Assembly (NCBI GenBank): GCA_903921365.1
Contig: CAIXPS010000047.1
Coordinates: forward strand, 1-34,073
From: an uncultured bacterium
GTDB taxonomy: Bacteria > Chloroflexota > Anaerolineae > J036 > Brachytrichaceae
DNA: 34,073 nt
Direction of reading: 5' to 3'
In this document: positions 1-8,095 of the stretch, piece by piece
Layout: the number at the start of each line of letters is the position of its first letter
How positions within the stretch are numbered: the stretch's first letter is position 1
Program-made: the position numbers and the translations under genes
The notes under the pieces: model-generated
What the model was told of the DNA's origin: nothing
Database searches by the model: none
What the model saw: the letters and a program-made list of their open reading frames with translations, nothing else

Positions 1-24
1 CGTCGGTTTCTAACCGATGTCGCA

Positions 25-127
25 ACTGAGTTTTGAAAGAAGTATGTCGCTGCCAAATAACGTGAAAGAGCTAAAACAAGCTATTTGACGCTATTGGCGG
101 TGCGACATTCATTTGTTAAAACTCAGT
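25..127. repeat. Imperfect inverted repeat, about 103 bp (MITE-like or structured element)
   Basis: The left arm (25-54) begins ACTGAGTTTT and later reads ATGTCGC..TGCC. The reverse complement of 96-127 begins with the same ACTGAGTTTT and later reads ATGTCGC..CGCC, so two blocks of 10 and 7 bases match in the same order with an indel between them. The 41-base centre (55-95) has no obvious reading frame. A further ATGTCGCA lies at 17-24. The layout resembles a small non-autonomous element or a long RNA hairpin. No target duplication was identified, and the element could extend to the left of the window. Confidence 0.45.
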
Positions 128-133
128 AATGAA

Positions 134-159
134 GCTGGGACGCCCATGGGCGTCCCAGC
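134..159 (-). terminator. Perfect 26-bp palindrome just past the beta-propeller gene; probable terminator
   Basis: Positions 134-146 (GCTGGGACGCCCA) are followed directly by their exact reverse complement at 147-159. The palindrome starts 5 bases beyond the stop codon of the (-) strand gene ending at 165. On the (-) strand it is followed by a T-containing stretch without a clean T-run, so Rho-independent termination is plausible but not textbook. With no unpaired centre, the RNA hairpin would need to open a few bases to form its loop. Confidence 0.5.
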
Positions 160-164
160 CTGGT

Positions 165-1112
165 TTATGCATATAGCCAGAGCCCGTCTTCCTGAGAACC
201 CGCCAGGAGGACGCCGTCGTCGCCAACTCCAATGCTGATAATCCCCTGCGGAACATGACCCTCAGCGCGTGTCCAGTTGGCGCCTTGATCGCTCGAAACA
301 GCCACTACGGCCGGAGTCGCGATTGCAATCAACTGCCCGGTGCTGTTCGCAGCCATAGCGTTAATCTGACCCGACTTGAAAGAGCTGCGCTTGCCCCAGA
401 CATTGCCCACATTCTCGGAGTAAAACACCCCCTGGGTTTCACTTCCAACAATGAGAAGCCCACCGGCAAATATCATGCTCGCTACGGGTAACGCCTCAGT
501 CGGGAATAGTAGTTCGCGCCATGCGCGACCAGCGTTAGTGCTGCGGAAAATCCCGCGCACTGTGGATACGACGACGGTTTCGTCTTGTGAGAAAGCCGGC
601 GATATCGCCAGTGCGATAGTCTCCAGGTCAAGCAATCCGAAATTCCATGCCTGCCAGGTCGCGCCGAAATCGGTTGAGCACAGAACGCCATCCTGCATCG
701 TCGCAGCAAACGCAATCCGGTCCATCTGGAACGCCGGTGAGACGACCAGATGCGAAATCTGGGCTAACTGGGGCATAGTCGTTCCCTGCCAACTCTGCCC
801 TTCATCAACCGTCATCGCGATTCCGTCCGCGGCGCCGCACAAGGCGACTGGATGGATTGGGAAGTTGGAGGACGCCACAACCGCGGTGATCTGTGCGGGA
901 CGCAACGTCTCTGCAACGATCGAACACGACTCGTTGACATACTTCCACACGCCTTCACTTGTTCCAAGTATCCAGCCAACCTGGCCGGCGCGCGCAATAG
1001 AGAAAATCGAATTCGGGCTATCAATATGCTGCCATCGTTGTTTTGCCATGGGCATTATTATCGCTAAAAGGCTCATCGCGACAAATCCGGTAATCCGGTC
1101 CGGGTGCGACAT
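165..1112 (-). CDS. Asp-box (BNR/sortilin-like) beta-propeller protein
   Basis: This 315-residue protein has a hydrophobic N-terminal segment (about residues 7-23), so it is probably exported or anchored. Five Asp-box motifs of the form S/T-x-D/N-x-G-x-x-W follow: TVDEGQSW (101-108), STDFGATW (146-153), STNAGRAW (191-198), SENVGNVW (232-239) and SSDQGANW (273-280). They are spaced about 40-45 residues apart, as expected for blades of a sialidase, sortilin or YCF48-like propeller. No catalytic sialidase residues are recognisable, so a binding or scaffold role is more likely than an enzyme. The ATG at 1112 lacks a clear Shine-Dalgarno sequence. It is transcribed away from the cytochrome c gene, and its substrate is unknown. 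Confidence 0.7.
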   Translation of the reverse strand: MSHPDRITGFVAMSLLAIIMPMAKQRWQHIDSPNSIFSIARAGQVGWILGTSEGVWKYVNESCSIVAETLRPAQITAVVASSNFPIHPVALCGAADGIAMTVDEGQSWQGTTMPQLAQISHLVVSPAFQMDRIAFAATMQDGVLCSTDFGATWQAWNFGLLDLETIALAISPAFSQDETVVVSTVRGIFRSTNAGRAWRELLFPTEALPVASMIFAGGLLIVGSETQGVFYSENVGNVWGKRSSFKSGQINAMAANSTGQLIAIATPAVVAVSSDQGANWTRAEGHVPQGIISIGVGDDGVLLAGSQEDGLWLYA

Positions 1113-1197
1113 TTTTTCATGCAGACAGGTAAACTACGCCATTTGACTGTTAGCGCACCAGTCCGTAGACTATTCAAGAACATATGGAGCAAACACA

Positions 1198-1695
1198 ATG
1201 ACACTTCACCCACTTAACATCTGCCGCGCATGGGCTGCGGCAGCCGTCTTCTTGTCGCTTGTCCTGAGCGGTTGTGGCGCAACAAGCATTCCAACAATCA
1301 CCCCTCTTCCGGCCACGCCGACGCCGACACCTGAACCGACGCCGCGCCCGGAAGTGCTCAAAGCAGGCAAGGATGCCTTTGTCCGTATCGGGTGCGTTGC
1401 CTGTCATGAGATCAAGGGCGTCTCAGATAATGTGCTGACTGCCCCACCTCTTACAGAAGCCTATAAACTTGTGACCAGTATCCTTAAGTCGCCCGAATAT
1501 AAAAAGAGCGCCGGCAAGGCCAGGACACCACGGGATTTCCTGATCGAGTCCATCATGGAGCCGGACGCATTCACCTACCCTGATTGCCCACAGGGGCCGT
1601 GTATTAAAGGAACGATGCCATCAAATTATAAAGACATCATCAGGCCTGAAGAACTAAACACTATGGTGGAATATCTGCTTTCATTGGGCCGTTAG
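1198..1695 (+). CDS. Lipoprotein monohaem cytochrome c
   Basis: This 165-residue electron-transfer protein is probably anchored by lipid on the outer face of the cytoplasmic membrane. A signal peptide ends in the lipobox LSGC (Cys26). A Thr/Pro linker of TPTPTPEPTPRP type follows. The haem site is CVACH (Cys66, Cys69, His70). Met140 in the GTMPSNY segment is the likely sixth haem ligand. Two additional cysteines (130 and 135) lie just before it and could form a disulfide. A GGAG sequence sits about nine bases upstream of the ATG. The SCO1/SenC gene follows 57 bases later on the same strand, which suggests a role near a terminal oxidase. The redox partner cannot be told from sequence. Confidence 0.85.
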   Translation: MTLHPLNICRAWAAAAVFLSLVLSGCGATSIPTITPLPATPTPTPEPTPRPEVLKAGKDAFVRIGCVACHEIKGVSDNVLTAPPLTEAYKLVTSILKSPEYKKSAGKARTPRDFLIESIMEPDAFTYPDCPQGPCIKGTMPSNYKDIIRPEELNTMVEYLLSLGR

Positions 1696-1752
1696 CGCAA
1701 TGAGAACTGTATACTTTACCGAATGCCTATAGCAACCAGAGAGAAGTATGTT

Positions 1753-2367
1753 ATGAAAAAGTTGTCTGTATTTATCTGTGTCATCGGCATCCTGTTGAGT
1801 GGGTGTGAACCCCTCCAATCCCTGCTGGGGCCCACGCCGACTGCGACCCCACACGGCGTCGGTATTGATCCGCCGAAACAGATGCCGGATTTCTCACTCA
1901 CCAGCAGCACGGGCAAAACCTTAAAGCTAAGCGACCTGCAGGGACAGTACGTAATGATGTTCTTCGGCTATACCCATTGCCCGGATATCTGTCCGATGAG
2001 CCTGGCCGACTTCAAGAGCGTCAAGAAGGCGCTGGGGAATGACGCCGCAAAAGTAAGATTCGTCTTCATCAGTGTTGACGGCTCACGCGACACACCAGAA
2101 GTGTTGAACAATTACGTCAATGCGTTCGATACAGACTTCATCGGACTGACGGGCAATGAGACTGACGTGGCGAAGATTGGCATCAACTATGGCGTGCATT
2201 TCGAGAAACAGAAAGCAACGGGCACAGAAGCTGCCTATCTCGTAGCGCATACGACCTACAGCTATTTACTGGACGCAAAAGGGCGCTGGAGCATGGTTTT
2301 CCCGTTTAAAACACCGTCAGAGAGTGTGGCAACCGATATCCGCAAAGTAATGTCCGAGGCAAACTAG
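1753..2367 (+). CDS. SCO1/SenC/PrrC family copper chaperone lipoprotein
   Basis: SCO proteins have a thioredoxin fold and deliver copper to the CuA site of cytochrome c oxidase, or act as thiol reductases. From the ATG at 1753 the protein has 204 residues, with a lipoprotein signal ending LLSGC (Cys18) and a short PTPTATP linker. The copper motif CPDIC gives Cys76 and Cys80, and the conserved distal ligand is His166 in the VAHTTYSY segment. The set of three ligands is complete. An earlier in-frame ATG at 1723 would put ten polar residues before the signal peptide, so 1753 is preferred. Its position after the cytochrome c gene points to assembly of a respiratory oxidase, but no oxidase subunits lie in the window. 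Confidence 0.88.
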   Translation: MKKLSVFICVIGILLSGCEPLQSLLGPTPTATPHGVGIDPPKQMPDFSLTSSTGKTLKLSDLQGQYVMMFFGYTHCPDICPMSLADFKSVKKALGNDAAKVRFVFISVDGSRDTPEVLNNYVNAFDTDFIGLTGNETDVAKIGINYGVHFEKQKATGTEAAYLVAHTTYSYLLDAKGRWSMVFPFKTPSESVATDIRKVMSEAN

Positions 2368-2411
2368 CGCCAGAAGCGCCAACCATGGACACAAAGAGGA
2401 CACAGAAGAAA

Positions 2412-2483
2412 GCTGCCTACGGGAGTCGAACCCGAAACCTATCACTTACGAAGCGATTGCTCTGCCGATTGAGCTAAGGCAGC
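2412..2483 (-). tRNA. tRNA-Thr (anticodon CGU)
   Basis: On the (-) strand the sequence folds into a 72-nt cloverleaf. The acceptor arms GCTGCCT and AGGCAGC pair perfectly and the D stem is GCTC/GAGC. The anticodon loop TTCGTAA reads CGU, and the T loop is TTCGACT. The outermost T-stem pair is a T-T mismatch. The CCA end is not encoded. The CGU anticodon decodes ACG, so it belongs to a set of threonine isoacceptors. Confidence 0.93.
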
Positions 2484-2493
2484 GACTGACCTA

Positions 2494-2522
2494 AATATAC
2501 CTGATACTGGCGTTTGAGTCAA
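2494..2522 (-). promoter_or_regulatory. Sigma-70-type promoter for tRNA-Thr
   Basis: On the (-) strand TTGACT (2522-2517) and TATATT (2499-2494) are separated by 17 bases. The expected start of transcription falls a few bases before the mature tRNA end at 2483. It lies immediately past the proC stop codon, so the tRNA need not depend on proC transcription. Confidence 0.7.
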
Positions 2523-2525
2523 ATA

Positions 2526-3356
2526 TCAATTTATGTTTTTGGGCTTGCCAAGCTCAAGTGCGCGTTTGAAAGCAGCCCAGACGCCGTCCGCCAGAGTCGT
2601 TCGCATGCCTCCCCGCTCAAGCTCGTAGAGAGCGGCGGCCGTGGTGCCGCCCGGTGACGTGACCTGGTTGCGCAATTCAGTCGGGTATTTCCCGGTTTGG
2701 ATCGCAAAATCGATGCTGCCTTTGATCGTTTGTTCGACCAGTTGCTGCGCAACCGGGCGCGAGAAGCCGAGATGCACACCGGCATCGATTAATGCCTCCA
2801 TGAAAAGGAATACATAGGCCGGGCCGCTTCCACTGATTGCGGTAGCCATGTCGATGTAGTGTTCGTCGTCGAAATACGCTTCCTTACCCATCGAGGCAAG
2901 AATTGCTTTTGCCTGCGACCGCTGTTCGGCGGTGACCGTTGCAGTGCATGTCCACACCGACATGCCTTCACCGATCTGTGCCGGCGTGTTTGGCATCACC
3001 CGCACTATTGGTTGTGCGTCGCCAAATATCTGCGCAATCGCATTGATCGAAACACCGGCGGCTATCGAGATGACGAGCGTGGATGGATTCAGGGATGTGT
3101 GCATATCCGCAATGGCAGAAGCCATCACCTGAGGCTTTACCGAGAGCACACAGATAGTGCTTTGCATTGCTGCTTCCGGATTACTGGCGGTGACATTTAC
3201 GCCATACCGCGCAGCGAGGTGCGCGCGGCGTTCAGCAATGGGTTCTGCGATGGTGATGTGACTCGGATCAACACCGGCACCCTTGAGCAGGCTATTGATG
3301 ATCGCCTCGCACATGACGCCGCCGCCAATAAAACCTATTGCAGTATCTTTTAACAT
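2526..3356 (-). CDS. proC: Pyrroline-5-carboxylate reductase
   Basis: This enzyme performs the last step of proline synthesis, the NAD(P)H-dependent reduction of 1-pyrroline-5-carboxylate in the cytosol. From the ATG at 3356 it has 276 residues, normal for the family. The N-terminal Rossmann motif reads IGFIGGGVMCEAI. The C-terminal dimerisation domain carries the family signature region ISGSGPAYVFLFMEAL, followed by a TSPGGTTAAAL segment. A good AAGGA sits about nine bases before this ATG. An in-frame ATG 36 bases further upstream would add residues before the Rossmann strand and is less likely. The gene stands alone, divergent from mreB. Confidence 0.95.
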   Translation of the reverse strand: MLKDTAIGFIGGGVMCEAIINSLLKGAGVDPSHITIAEPIAERRAHLAARYGVNVTASNPEAAMQSTICVLSVKPQVMASAIADMHTSLNPSTLVISIAAGVSINAIAQIFGDAQPIVRVMPNTPAQIGEGMSVWTCTATVTAEQRSQAKAILASMGKEAYFDDEHYIDMATAISGSGPAYVFLFMEALIDAGVHLGFSRPVAQQLVEQTIKGSIDFAIQTGKYPTELRNQVTSPGGTTAAALYELERGGMRTTLADGVWAAFKRALELGKPKNIN

Positions 3357-3461
3357 AACTTCATATTCCTTGCTGGGGATGCCAATCGGCATGGTTTGCG
3401 CCTATGCGAGGCTGCACTCTCATCGCAATTTGCGCAAAAGCCTCGGCACGCGCAGTTGGTC

Positions 3462-3467
3462 TATAAT
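3462..3467 (+). promoter_or_regulatory. Candidate -10 element for the mreB operon
   Basis: A perfect TATAAT lies 26 bases before the mreB ATG, and the ribosome-binding site GAGGA is at 3481-3485. No convincing -35 hexamer occurs at 16-18 bases. TTGCGC at 3430-3435 is too far away. An activator or an alternative promoter is possible. Confidence 0.4.
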
Positions 3468-3493
3468 AAACCAATATGTTGAGGACGTTATAA

Positions 3494-4588
3494 ATGCCAA
3501 GTATCATCGACCAATTCCTGGGCTTGTTCTCCCTGGACTTGGGCATTGACCTGGGCACGGCCAATACACTCGTTGCAGTGCGCGGAAAAGGCATAGTGAT
3601 CAATGAGCCGTCGTGGGTTGCCATCAACCGCAAGACCAAGCAGGTGCTCGCAGTCGGCGCAGAGGCCAAAGAGATGGTTGGCCGCACCCCGGCAAAGATC
3701 ATCGCCATTCGCCCGTTGCGCGACGGGGTTATTTCGGACTTCGAGATCACTGAGTCGATGCTGGATTACTTCATCCGCAAAGCGCACAGCCGAAGTTTGT
3801 TTAATATCCCGCGCCCCCGCGTCGTGATCGGTATTCCGGCAGGGGTGACTGAGGTTGAAAAACGCGCCGTTTATGACGCGGCGATGTCAGCCGGCGCGCG
3901 TGAAGTGTACCTGATCGAGGAACCGATGGCCGCTGGGATTGGGGCTGGCCTGCCAGTCACAGAAGCCCATGGCAGCCTCATCGTTGATATCGGTGGTGGA
4001 ACGACCGAAGTCGCTGTGTTCGCGCTTGGCGGTATCGTGGTGAGCCGTTCACTGCGCGTCGCCGGCGACGAGATGGATGAGGACATCATCAACTATGCGC
4101 GCCAGAAGTACAACCTCCTGATCGGCGTGCGCATGGCCGAAAAGATAAAAATCTCCATTGGCTCTGCATTCCCACTGCCCGAAGAAAAGACGATGACGTT
4201 GCGCGGGCGCAACCTCGTCACTGGCTTGCCGGAAGCTGTCGAGATTTCGTCAATTGAAGTGCGCGAGGCTCTTTCAAATTCGGTCAGCACGATTGTCGAA
4301 TCCATACGCGCTACGCTCGACGAGACGCCTCCGGAGCTGGTCGCCGACCTGATGGAGACAGGCATCGCCATGGCAGGCGGCGGGTCATTGCTGCATGGGT
4401 TGGTCGAGCGCGTTGCTGATGAGACAAATATCCACACCTGGCTCGCTGAAGACGCTCTCACGTGTGTCGCCCGTGGCGCCGAAAGCGTGCTGGAAAATCT
4501 TGACGCATTGCGCGACGTTCTGGTCGGGCTTGAGCGTGGCAGCACCTCACGCACTACGACAATGCTTCCAGGCAGACGCGCCGCATAG
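3494..4588 (+). CDS. mreB: Rod-shape determining protein MreB (actin homologue)
   Basis: MreB polymerises on the inner face of the membrane and guides lateral wall synthesis by the elongasome. The 364-residue protein starts with an amphipathic segment, then the phosphate-1 motif DLGTANTLV (19-27), phosphate-2 VDIGGGTTEVAV (Asp about 165) and the adenosine motif GIAMAGGGSLLHGL. GAGGA lies eight bases before the ATG. A short Ser/Thr/Arg-rich tail after the last conserved region is slightly longer than in most MreB proteins. It is the first gene of a run of eight same-strand genes ending with rodA, and mreC starts three bases after its stop. Confidence 0.97.
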   Translation: MPSIIDQFLGLFSLDLGIDLGTANTLVAVRGKGIVINEPSWVAINRKTKQVLAVGAEAKEMVGRTPAKIIAIRPLRDGVISDFEITESMLDYFIRKAHSRSLFNIPRPRVVIGIPAGVTEVEKRAVYDAAMSAGAREVYLIEEPMAAGIGAGLPVTEAHGSLIVDIGGGTTEVAVFALGGIVVSRSLRVAGDEMDEDIINYARQKYNLLIGVRMAEKIKISIGSAFPLPEEKTMTLRGRNLVTGLPEAVEISSIEVREALSNSVSTIVESIRATLDETPPELVADLMETGIAMAGGGSLLHGLVERVADETNIHTWLAEDALTCVARGAESVLENLDALRDVLVGLERGSTSRTTTMLPGRRAA

Positions 4589-4591
4589 TGG

Positions 4592-5485
4592 ATGAACCGT
4601 TCACAATCCAGATCTCTAGTTGTTCCTGTCTTAATCGTGATTGCGGCGATTTTGCTCATCATCAACCTTGGCGCCCAGACAACGCAGATCGCTGAAGGCC
4701 CCTTCTCGTTCATCCTGGCCCCATTGCAGCAGATTTTCAACTCTGTGGGACGCGCATTCAACACCGCTTTCAGTAGCTCTGCAGACGTGCAGCAGCTTCA
4801 GCAACGCGCGCAGACGCTGCAAACCACGGTTGACAACCTCAGCAACGAAAACGCGCGCCTGCGCGAGTTCCAGGCCGAAGTGAAACAGTATCGCGATCTG
4901 TTGAAATTTGCCAACGACAACCCATCGTATTCCGTGATCGGCGCGGATGTCGTTGGTATCGGCAATCCAGGCTGCAACCCTGCTAATTCAAGCCAGATGA
5001 GTAGCGGCGTCTGCGCAAATGTGATCGGCGGCGAACCCAGCCCCTATGCGCGCTACCTGAGCATCAATGTCGGCAGACGCGATGGCATCGCGGTCGGCAT
5101 GCCTGTCGTTGCCGGCGGTTTTGCCCTGATAGGCCGCATTGGTCAGGTGAATGAAACCTCCTCCCAGGTGGCTTTGCTGGTCGATCCCAACTCATACGTC
5201 AACGTATTGCTTGTTGGTTCCCGTTCCACCGGTGTTGTCGCGGGTCAGTCAGACGGCAGCCTGCATCTGATCAATGTGCCTCAGACAGACGAAGTGACGC
5301 CAGGAGACCTGATTGTCACCAGCGGCCTCGGAGGCAAGCTCCCACGCTTGCTCACGATAGGTCAGGTGGATAAGATCATCAGCACCGACGCGCAGTTATT
5401 CCGCGAGGCGCTGGTGCGTCCGGCTGTCGATTACAATCGAGTAGACGTCGTGCTTGTCATTACCTCGACAACCCCGGCGCCTTAG
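4592..5485 (+). CDS. mreC: Rod-shape determining protein MreC
   Basis: MreC is a bitopic membrane protein that links MreB/MreD to PBP2 and RodA on the outer face. The 297-residue protein has one N-terminal membrane segment (about 10-28), a coiled coil (about 64-105, rich in Gln and Leu) and the beta-barrel MreC domain, including the segment SINVGRRDGIAVGMPVV. Between the first strand of the barrel and PYARYLSINVG there is an extra loop of roughly 20 residues that contains Cys128 and Cys141. Most MreC proteins lack this loop, and the two cysteines could be disulfide-bonded outside the cell. The gene follows mreB by three bases. Confidence 0.95.
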   Translation: MNRSQSRSLVVPVLIVIAAILLIINLGAQTTQIAEGPFSFILAPLQQIFNSVGRAFNTAFSSSADVQQLQQRAQTLQTTVDNLSNENARLREFQAEVKQYRDLLKFANDNPSYSVIGADVVGIGNPGCNPANSSQMSSGVCANVIGGEPSPYARYLSINVGRRDGIAVGMPVVAGGFALIGRIGQVNETSSQVALLVDPNSYVNVLLVGSRSTGVVAGQSDGSLHLINVPQTDEVTPGDLIVTSGLGGKLPRLLTIGQVDKIISTDAQLFREALVRPAVDYNRVDVVLVITSTTPAP

Positions 5486-5496
5486 GAAGAATAAAC

Positions 5497-5544
5497 GTGG
5501 CTCTTGTGAAATACTTCTTGCGTCCCTGGTTGTTAGTGCGATGA
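5497..5544 (+). CDS. Possible 15-codon leader ORF coupled to mreD
   Basis: GTG at 5497 is preceded by AGGAAG at the correct distance and opens a 15-residue frame, MALVKYFLRPWLLVR. It ends in TGA overlapping the mreD ATG as ATGA (5541-5544). mreD itself has no clear Shine-Dalgarno sequence. The peptide is hydrophobic and basic, like the start of a membrane protein. It could be a coupling leader, or the original mreD N-terminus separated by a frame change. No homology can be shown by eye. Confidence 0.35.
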   Translation: MALVKYFLRPWLLVR

Positions 5545-6044
5545 AATGGTACTTTCTCTCAGGTGTATTCCTGCTCGCCACAGCGTTGATTGAGGCGAGT
5601 CTGCTGCCGGCGGCGATTGGCACAGCACTACGACCTGGTCTTGTGCTGGTATTCTCTGCTGTGTGGGCTTCCTTACGCGGCAGCGATGGCTTTGCATGGG
5701 CATTAGGAGGGGGGTTGATGCTCGATTTAATGTCCAGCATGCCCCTGGGATTGACCAGCTTGTGTCTCCTGATTGGCAACACTGTCGCGACAATCCTGGA
5801 TCGCGCCCCGATCCCTTCACGCCTGTTCCGCACAACCACCTGGGTTGCGATTGTGACTGTTGTGTCACATGGGCTGATGTTGATCGGACTGGCGCTAAGC
5901 GGCAAAGTGGTCGATGTGGGTTATGCGACGATCAACGTGATATTGCCTTTGATGATTTTGAATCCTGTTCTGGCAATTCCAGTTTACGCAATCATGAACG
6001 CTGTCGATCAGCGTCTCAAACGCCGGCAGAGTATTCTGGTGTAA
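5541..6044 (+). CDS. mreD: Rod-shape determining protein MreD
   Basis: MreD is a small polytopic membrane partner of MreC in the elongasome. The 167-residue product starts MKWYFLSGVFLLATALIEAS and contains about five hydrophobic segments. It also has the pattern of Gly and Asp residues in GGGLMLDLMSSMPLG, typical of the family (the D-x-x-S region). The upstream in-frame extension to 5454 overlaps mreC in another frame and is basic rather than hydrophobic, so the ATG at 5541 is preferred. No good ribosome-binding site precedes it. Translation may be coupled to the 15-codon frame that overlaps its start. Its position between mreC and the PBP2 gene is the usual one. Confidence 0.9.
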   Translation: MKWYFLSGVFLLATALIEASLLPAAIGTALRPGLVLVFSAVWASLRGSDGFAWALGGGLMLDLMSSMPLGLTSLCLLIGNTVATILDRAPIPSRLFRTTTWVAIVTVVSHGLMLIGLALSGKVVDVGYATINVILPLMILNPVLAIPVYAIMNAVDQRLKRRQSILV

Positions 6045-6080
6045 CGGCAACAGCACGCGCAGGCAGTCATATGTTTTCAT

Positions 6081-8093
6081 ATGTTTATTGACATTGACAA
6101 TATACCGATCAAGCGACGCACCAGCCTTACGCCGCCGCCTGACAATCGCGGCGGGCGCATGCGCCTTCTGGTGCTGGGCATAGGGATCATTGTCGCATTT
6201 GCATTCATCATTCTCCGGTTGTATGACCTGCAAATCAACTTCAAAGATTCGTTTGTGTCCAAAGCGCGCGGCAACAGTGAAGTTGAACATAAACTTCCTG
6301 CCAGCCGCGGCCTGATCTACGACCGCAACGGAATTCCGCTGGTAAGAAATGCGCCTGCCTTCGAAGTGGCCATCATCCCGATCAAGCAAATGCGCAGTGA
6401 CGACCGGATTGACCAACGTGTGCAACGCATGGCGGTATACAACAAACTCGCACAGATGATCAACCAACCAGGCGTCACAGCAGGCGATATCTATACAAAG
6501 GTGCTCGCAAACACATTCAAGGCGCCCTACTCACCCGTCGTTGTCGCCGAGAATGTGCCTCGTGAAACAGCCTTAACCATACAGGAGCAATCGCTTGAGA
6601 TGTCAGGCGTCGTTGTCCTGTCGATCGGATCACGCACCTATCCATACAAAGAGCTGCTTGGCAATATCCTTGGATACAGCGGCAAGATTCCAGAACAACT
6701 CCAGGATCAATATGACCCGAAGGTCTATGGGCCTGATGACCGTGTGGGACTAACGGGGATCGAATACGTCGGCGAGGAATCTATGCGCGGCGTAAAAGGC
6801 TCAGAGACGGTGCTGGTGGATGCTTCGGGCGAAGTGATCCGCAACGTCGGCGACCCAGTCCCCGCTCAGGAAGGCAATGGGATACGGTTAACCATCGATC
6901 TGCGTTTACAGCAGATCATCTCGGATGCCTTGCTGCCGATCATGGCCGCCCGAGGTTCGCCGCGCGGCGCTGTCGTTGCGCTTAACCCCAACACCGGCGA
7001 AGTAATCGGCATGGTCACCGTCCCTGGATACGATAACAACATCTTTGCGCGAGGGGTAAAACAGGAGGAACTGGATGCCCTGTACAACAACCTGCATCGC
7101 CCACTGATTAACCACGCCACTTCAGACAATGTTCCGCCTGGCTCAACGTTCAAAATTGTGACATCAGCCGCTCTGCTCGAAGAACACGCCGTGGACGAAA
7201 ACACGATCATCAACGATCCAGGGCTGTTTAAGATACCCGACCTTTATGATCCGAACAAAGGCCAACCGTTCGTATGCTGGATATACGCATCTACTGGCGG
7301 AGGCCATGGCCCCCAGAAGATCACCGATGCACTGCGCAACTCCTGCGACACTTTCTTCTACAAAGCGGTCGGAGGATATGCGCCCGAGCATATACCGGGC
7401 ATGGGCCCCGAAAAGCTGGCGCAGTGGGCGCAAACATTCGGGATATCCGAGACTAACCGGCTTGAGATTGGTGGAGGCAACGGATTCGCCCCCACACCGG
7501 CATGGAAACGAAATCTTTACGGCGATGTCTGGACAACCGGCGACAGCTACAATTTCGCGATTGGCCAGGGATTTCTCGGGGCGACGCCTCTGGAGATGGC
7601 AAATGTCATGGCCAGTATTGCCAATGGCGGGACTCTTTACCAGCCACAGATCATCTACGATATCGTTGATAACAAAGGCAACGTCGTCAAGCCTTTCCAG
7701 CCAAAGGTCATCCGTAAACTACCTATATCGGCAGCCAACATTCAGCTTATCCAGAGATCGCTGTTCGACGTCGTCGATCACGGCACTGCAATTGAGTCGA
7801 AAATACCGGGTTTTAACTTCGCTGGCAAGACGGGAACGGCAGAATTCTGCGACCTGGAAGCCATCAAAAGCCACGTGTGCTACAACGGCATCCAGTTTAT
7901 GCCCACACATGCCTGGTTCCTCGCCTATGCGCCCTACGAAAATCCCCAGATTGCATTGGCGGTCTACATCTGGAACGGCGGACAGGGTTCTGGCGTAGCG
8001 GCGCCAGTTGCGCAACGAATCATTGCAAAGTACCTGAATGTTCCGCTTGAAAAACCAATGCAAGTTCAGAAGACGAAAGGCGCATCTGAGTAA
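6081..8093 (+). CDS. mrdA: Penicillin-binding protein 2 (elongation-specific transpeptidase)
   Basis: This class B PBP crosslinks peptidoglycan during elongation together with RodA. The 670-residue protein has a short basic N-terminus, one membrane segment (about 28-46), a PBP dimer/pedestal domain starting near SRGLIYDRNG, and a C-terminal transpeptidase domain. Catalytic motifs are present: STFK (Ser355-Lys358), SCD (421-423, the SxN/D motif) and KTG (583-585). The ATG at 6081 follows ATATG-type repeats and has no obvious ribosome-binding site; an alternative ATG at 6071 meets a stop after six codons. The gene lies 36 bases after mreD, and minC begins two bases after its stop. Confidence 0.96.
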   Translation: MFIDIDNIPIKRRTSLTPPPDNRGGRMRLLVLGIGIIVAFAFIILRLYDLQINFKDSFVSKARGNSEVEHKLPASRGLIYDRNGIPLVRNAPAFEVAIIPIKQMRSDDRIDQRVQRMAVYNKLAQMINQPGVTAGDIYTKVLANTFKAPYSPVVVAENVPRETALTIQEQSLEMSGVVVLSIGSRTYPYKELLGNILGYSGKIPEQLQDQYDPKVYGPDDRVGLTGIEYVGEESMRGVKGSETVLVDASGEVIRNVGDPVPAQEGNGIRLTIDLRLQQIISDALLPIMAARGSPRGAVVALNPNTGEVIGMVTVPGYDNNIFARGVKQEELDALYNNLHRPLINHATSDNVPPGSTFKIVTSAALLEEHAVDENTIINDPGLFKIPDLYDPNKGQPFVCWIYASTGGGHGPQKITDALRNSCDTFFYKAVGGYAPEHIPGMGPEKLAQWAQTFGISETNRLEIGGGNGFAPTPAWKRNLYGDVWTTGDSYNFAIGQGFLGATPLEMANVMASIANGGTLYQPQIIYDIVDNKGNVVKPFQPKVIRKLPISAANIQLIQRSLFDVVDHGTAIESKIPGFNFAGKTGTAEFCDLEAIKSHVCYNGIQFMPTHAWFLAYAPYENPQIALAVYIWNGGQGSGVAAPVAQRIIAKYLNVPLEKPMQVQKTKGASE

Positions 8094-8095
8094 AA

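Noticed and set aside
451-1146. 231-codon (+) frame opposite the beta-propeller gene
   Set aside because: It is antisense to a gene with five Asp-box motifs, its product has no recognisable feature, and its composition fits a complementary-frame artefact.
4093-4764. 223-codon (-) frame opposite mreB/mreC
   Set aside because: It is Arg/Ser/Thr-rich and antisense to certain genes, with no ribosome-binding site or family signal.
7341-7349. SCD in PBP2 in place of SxN
   Set aside because: SxD is the usual second motif in PBP2 of the elongation type, so this is not a defect.
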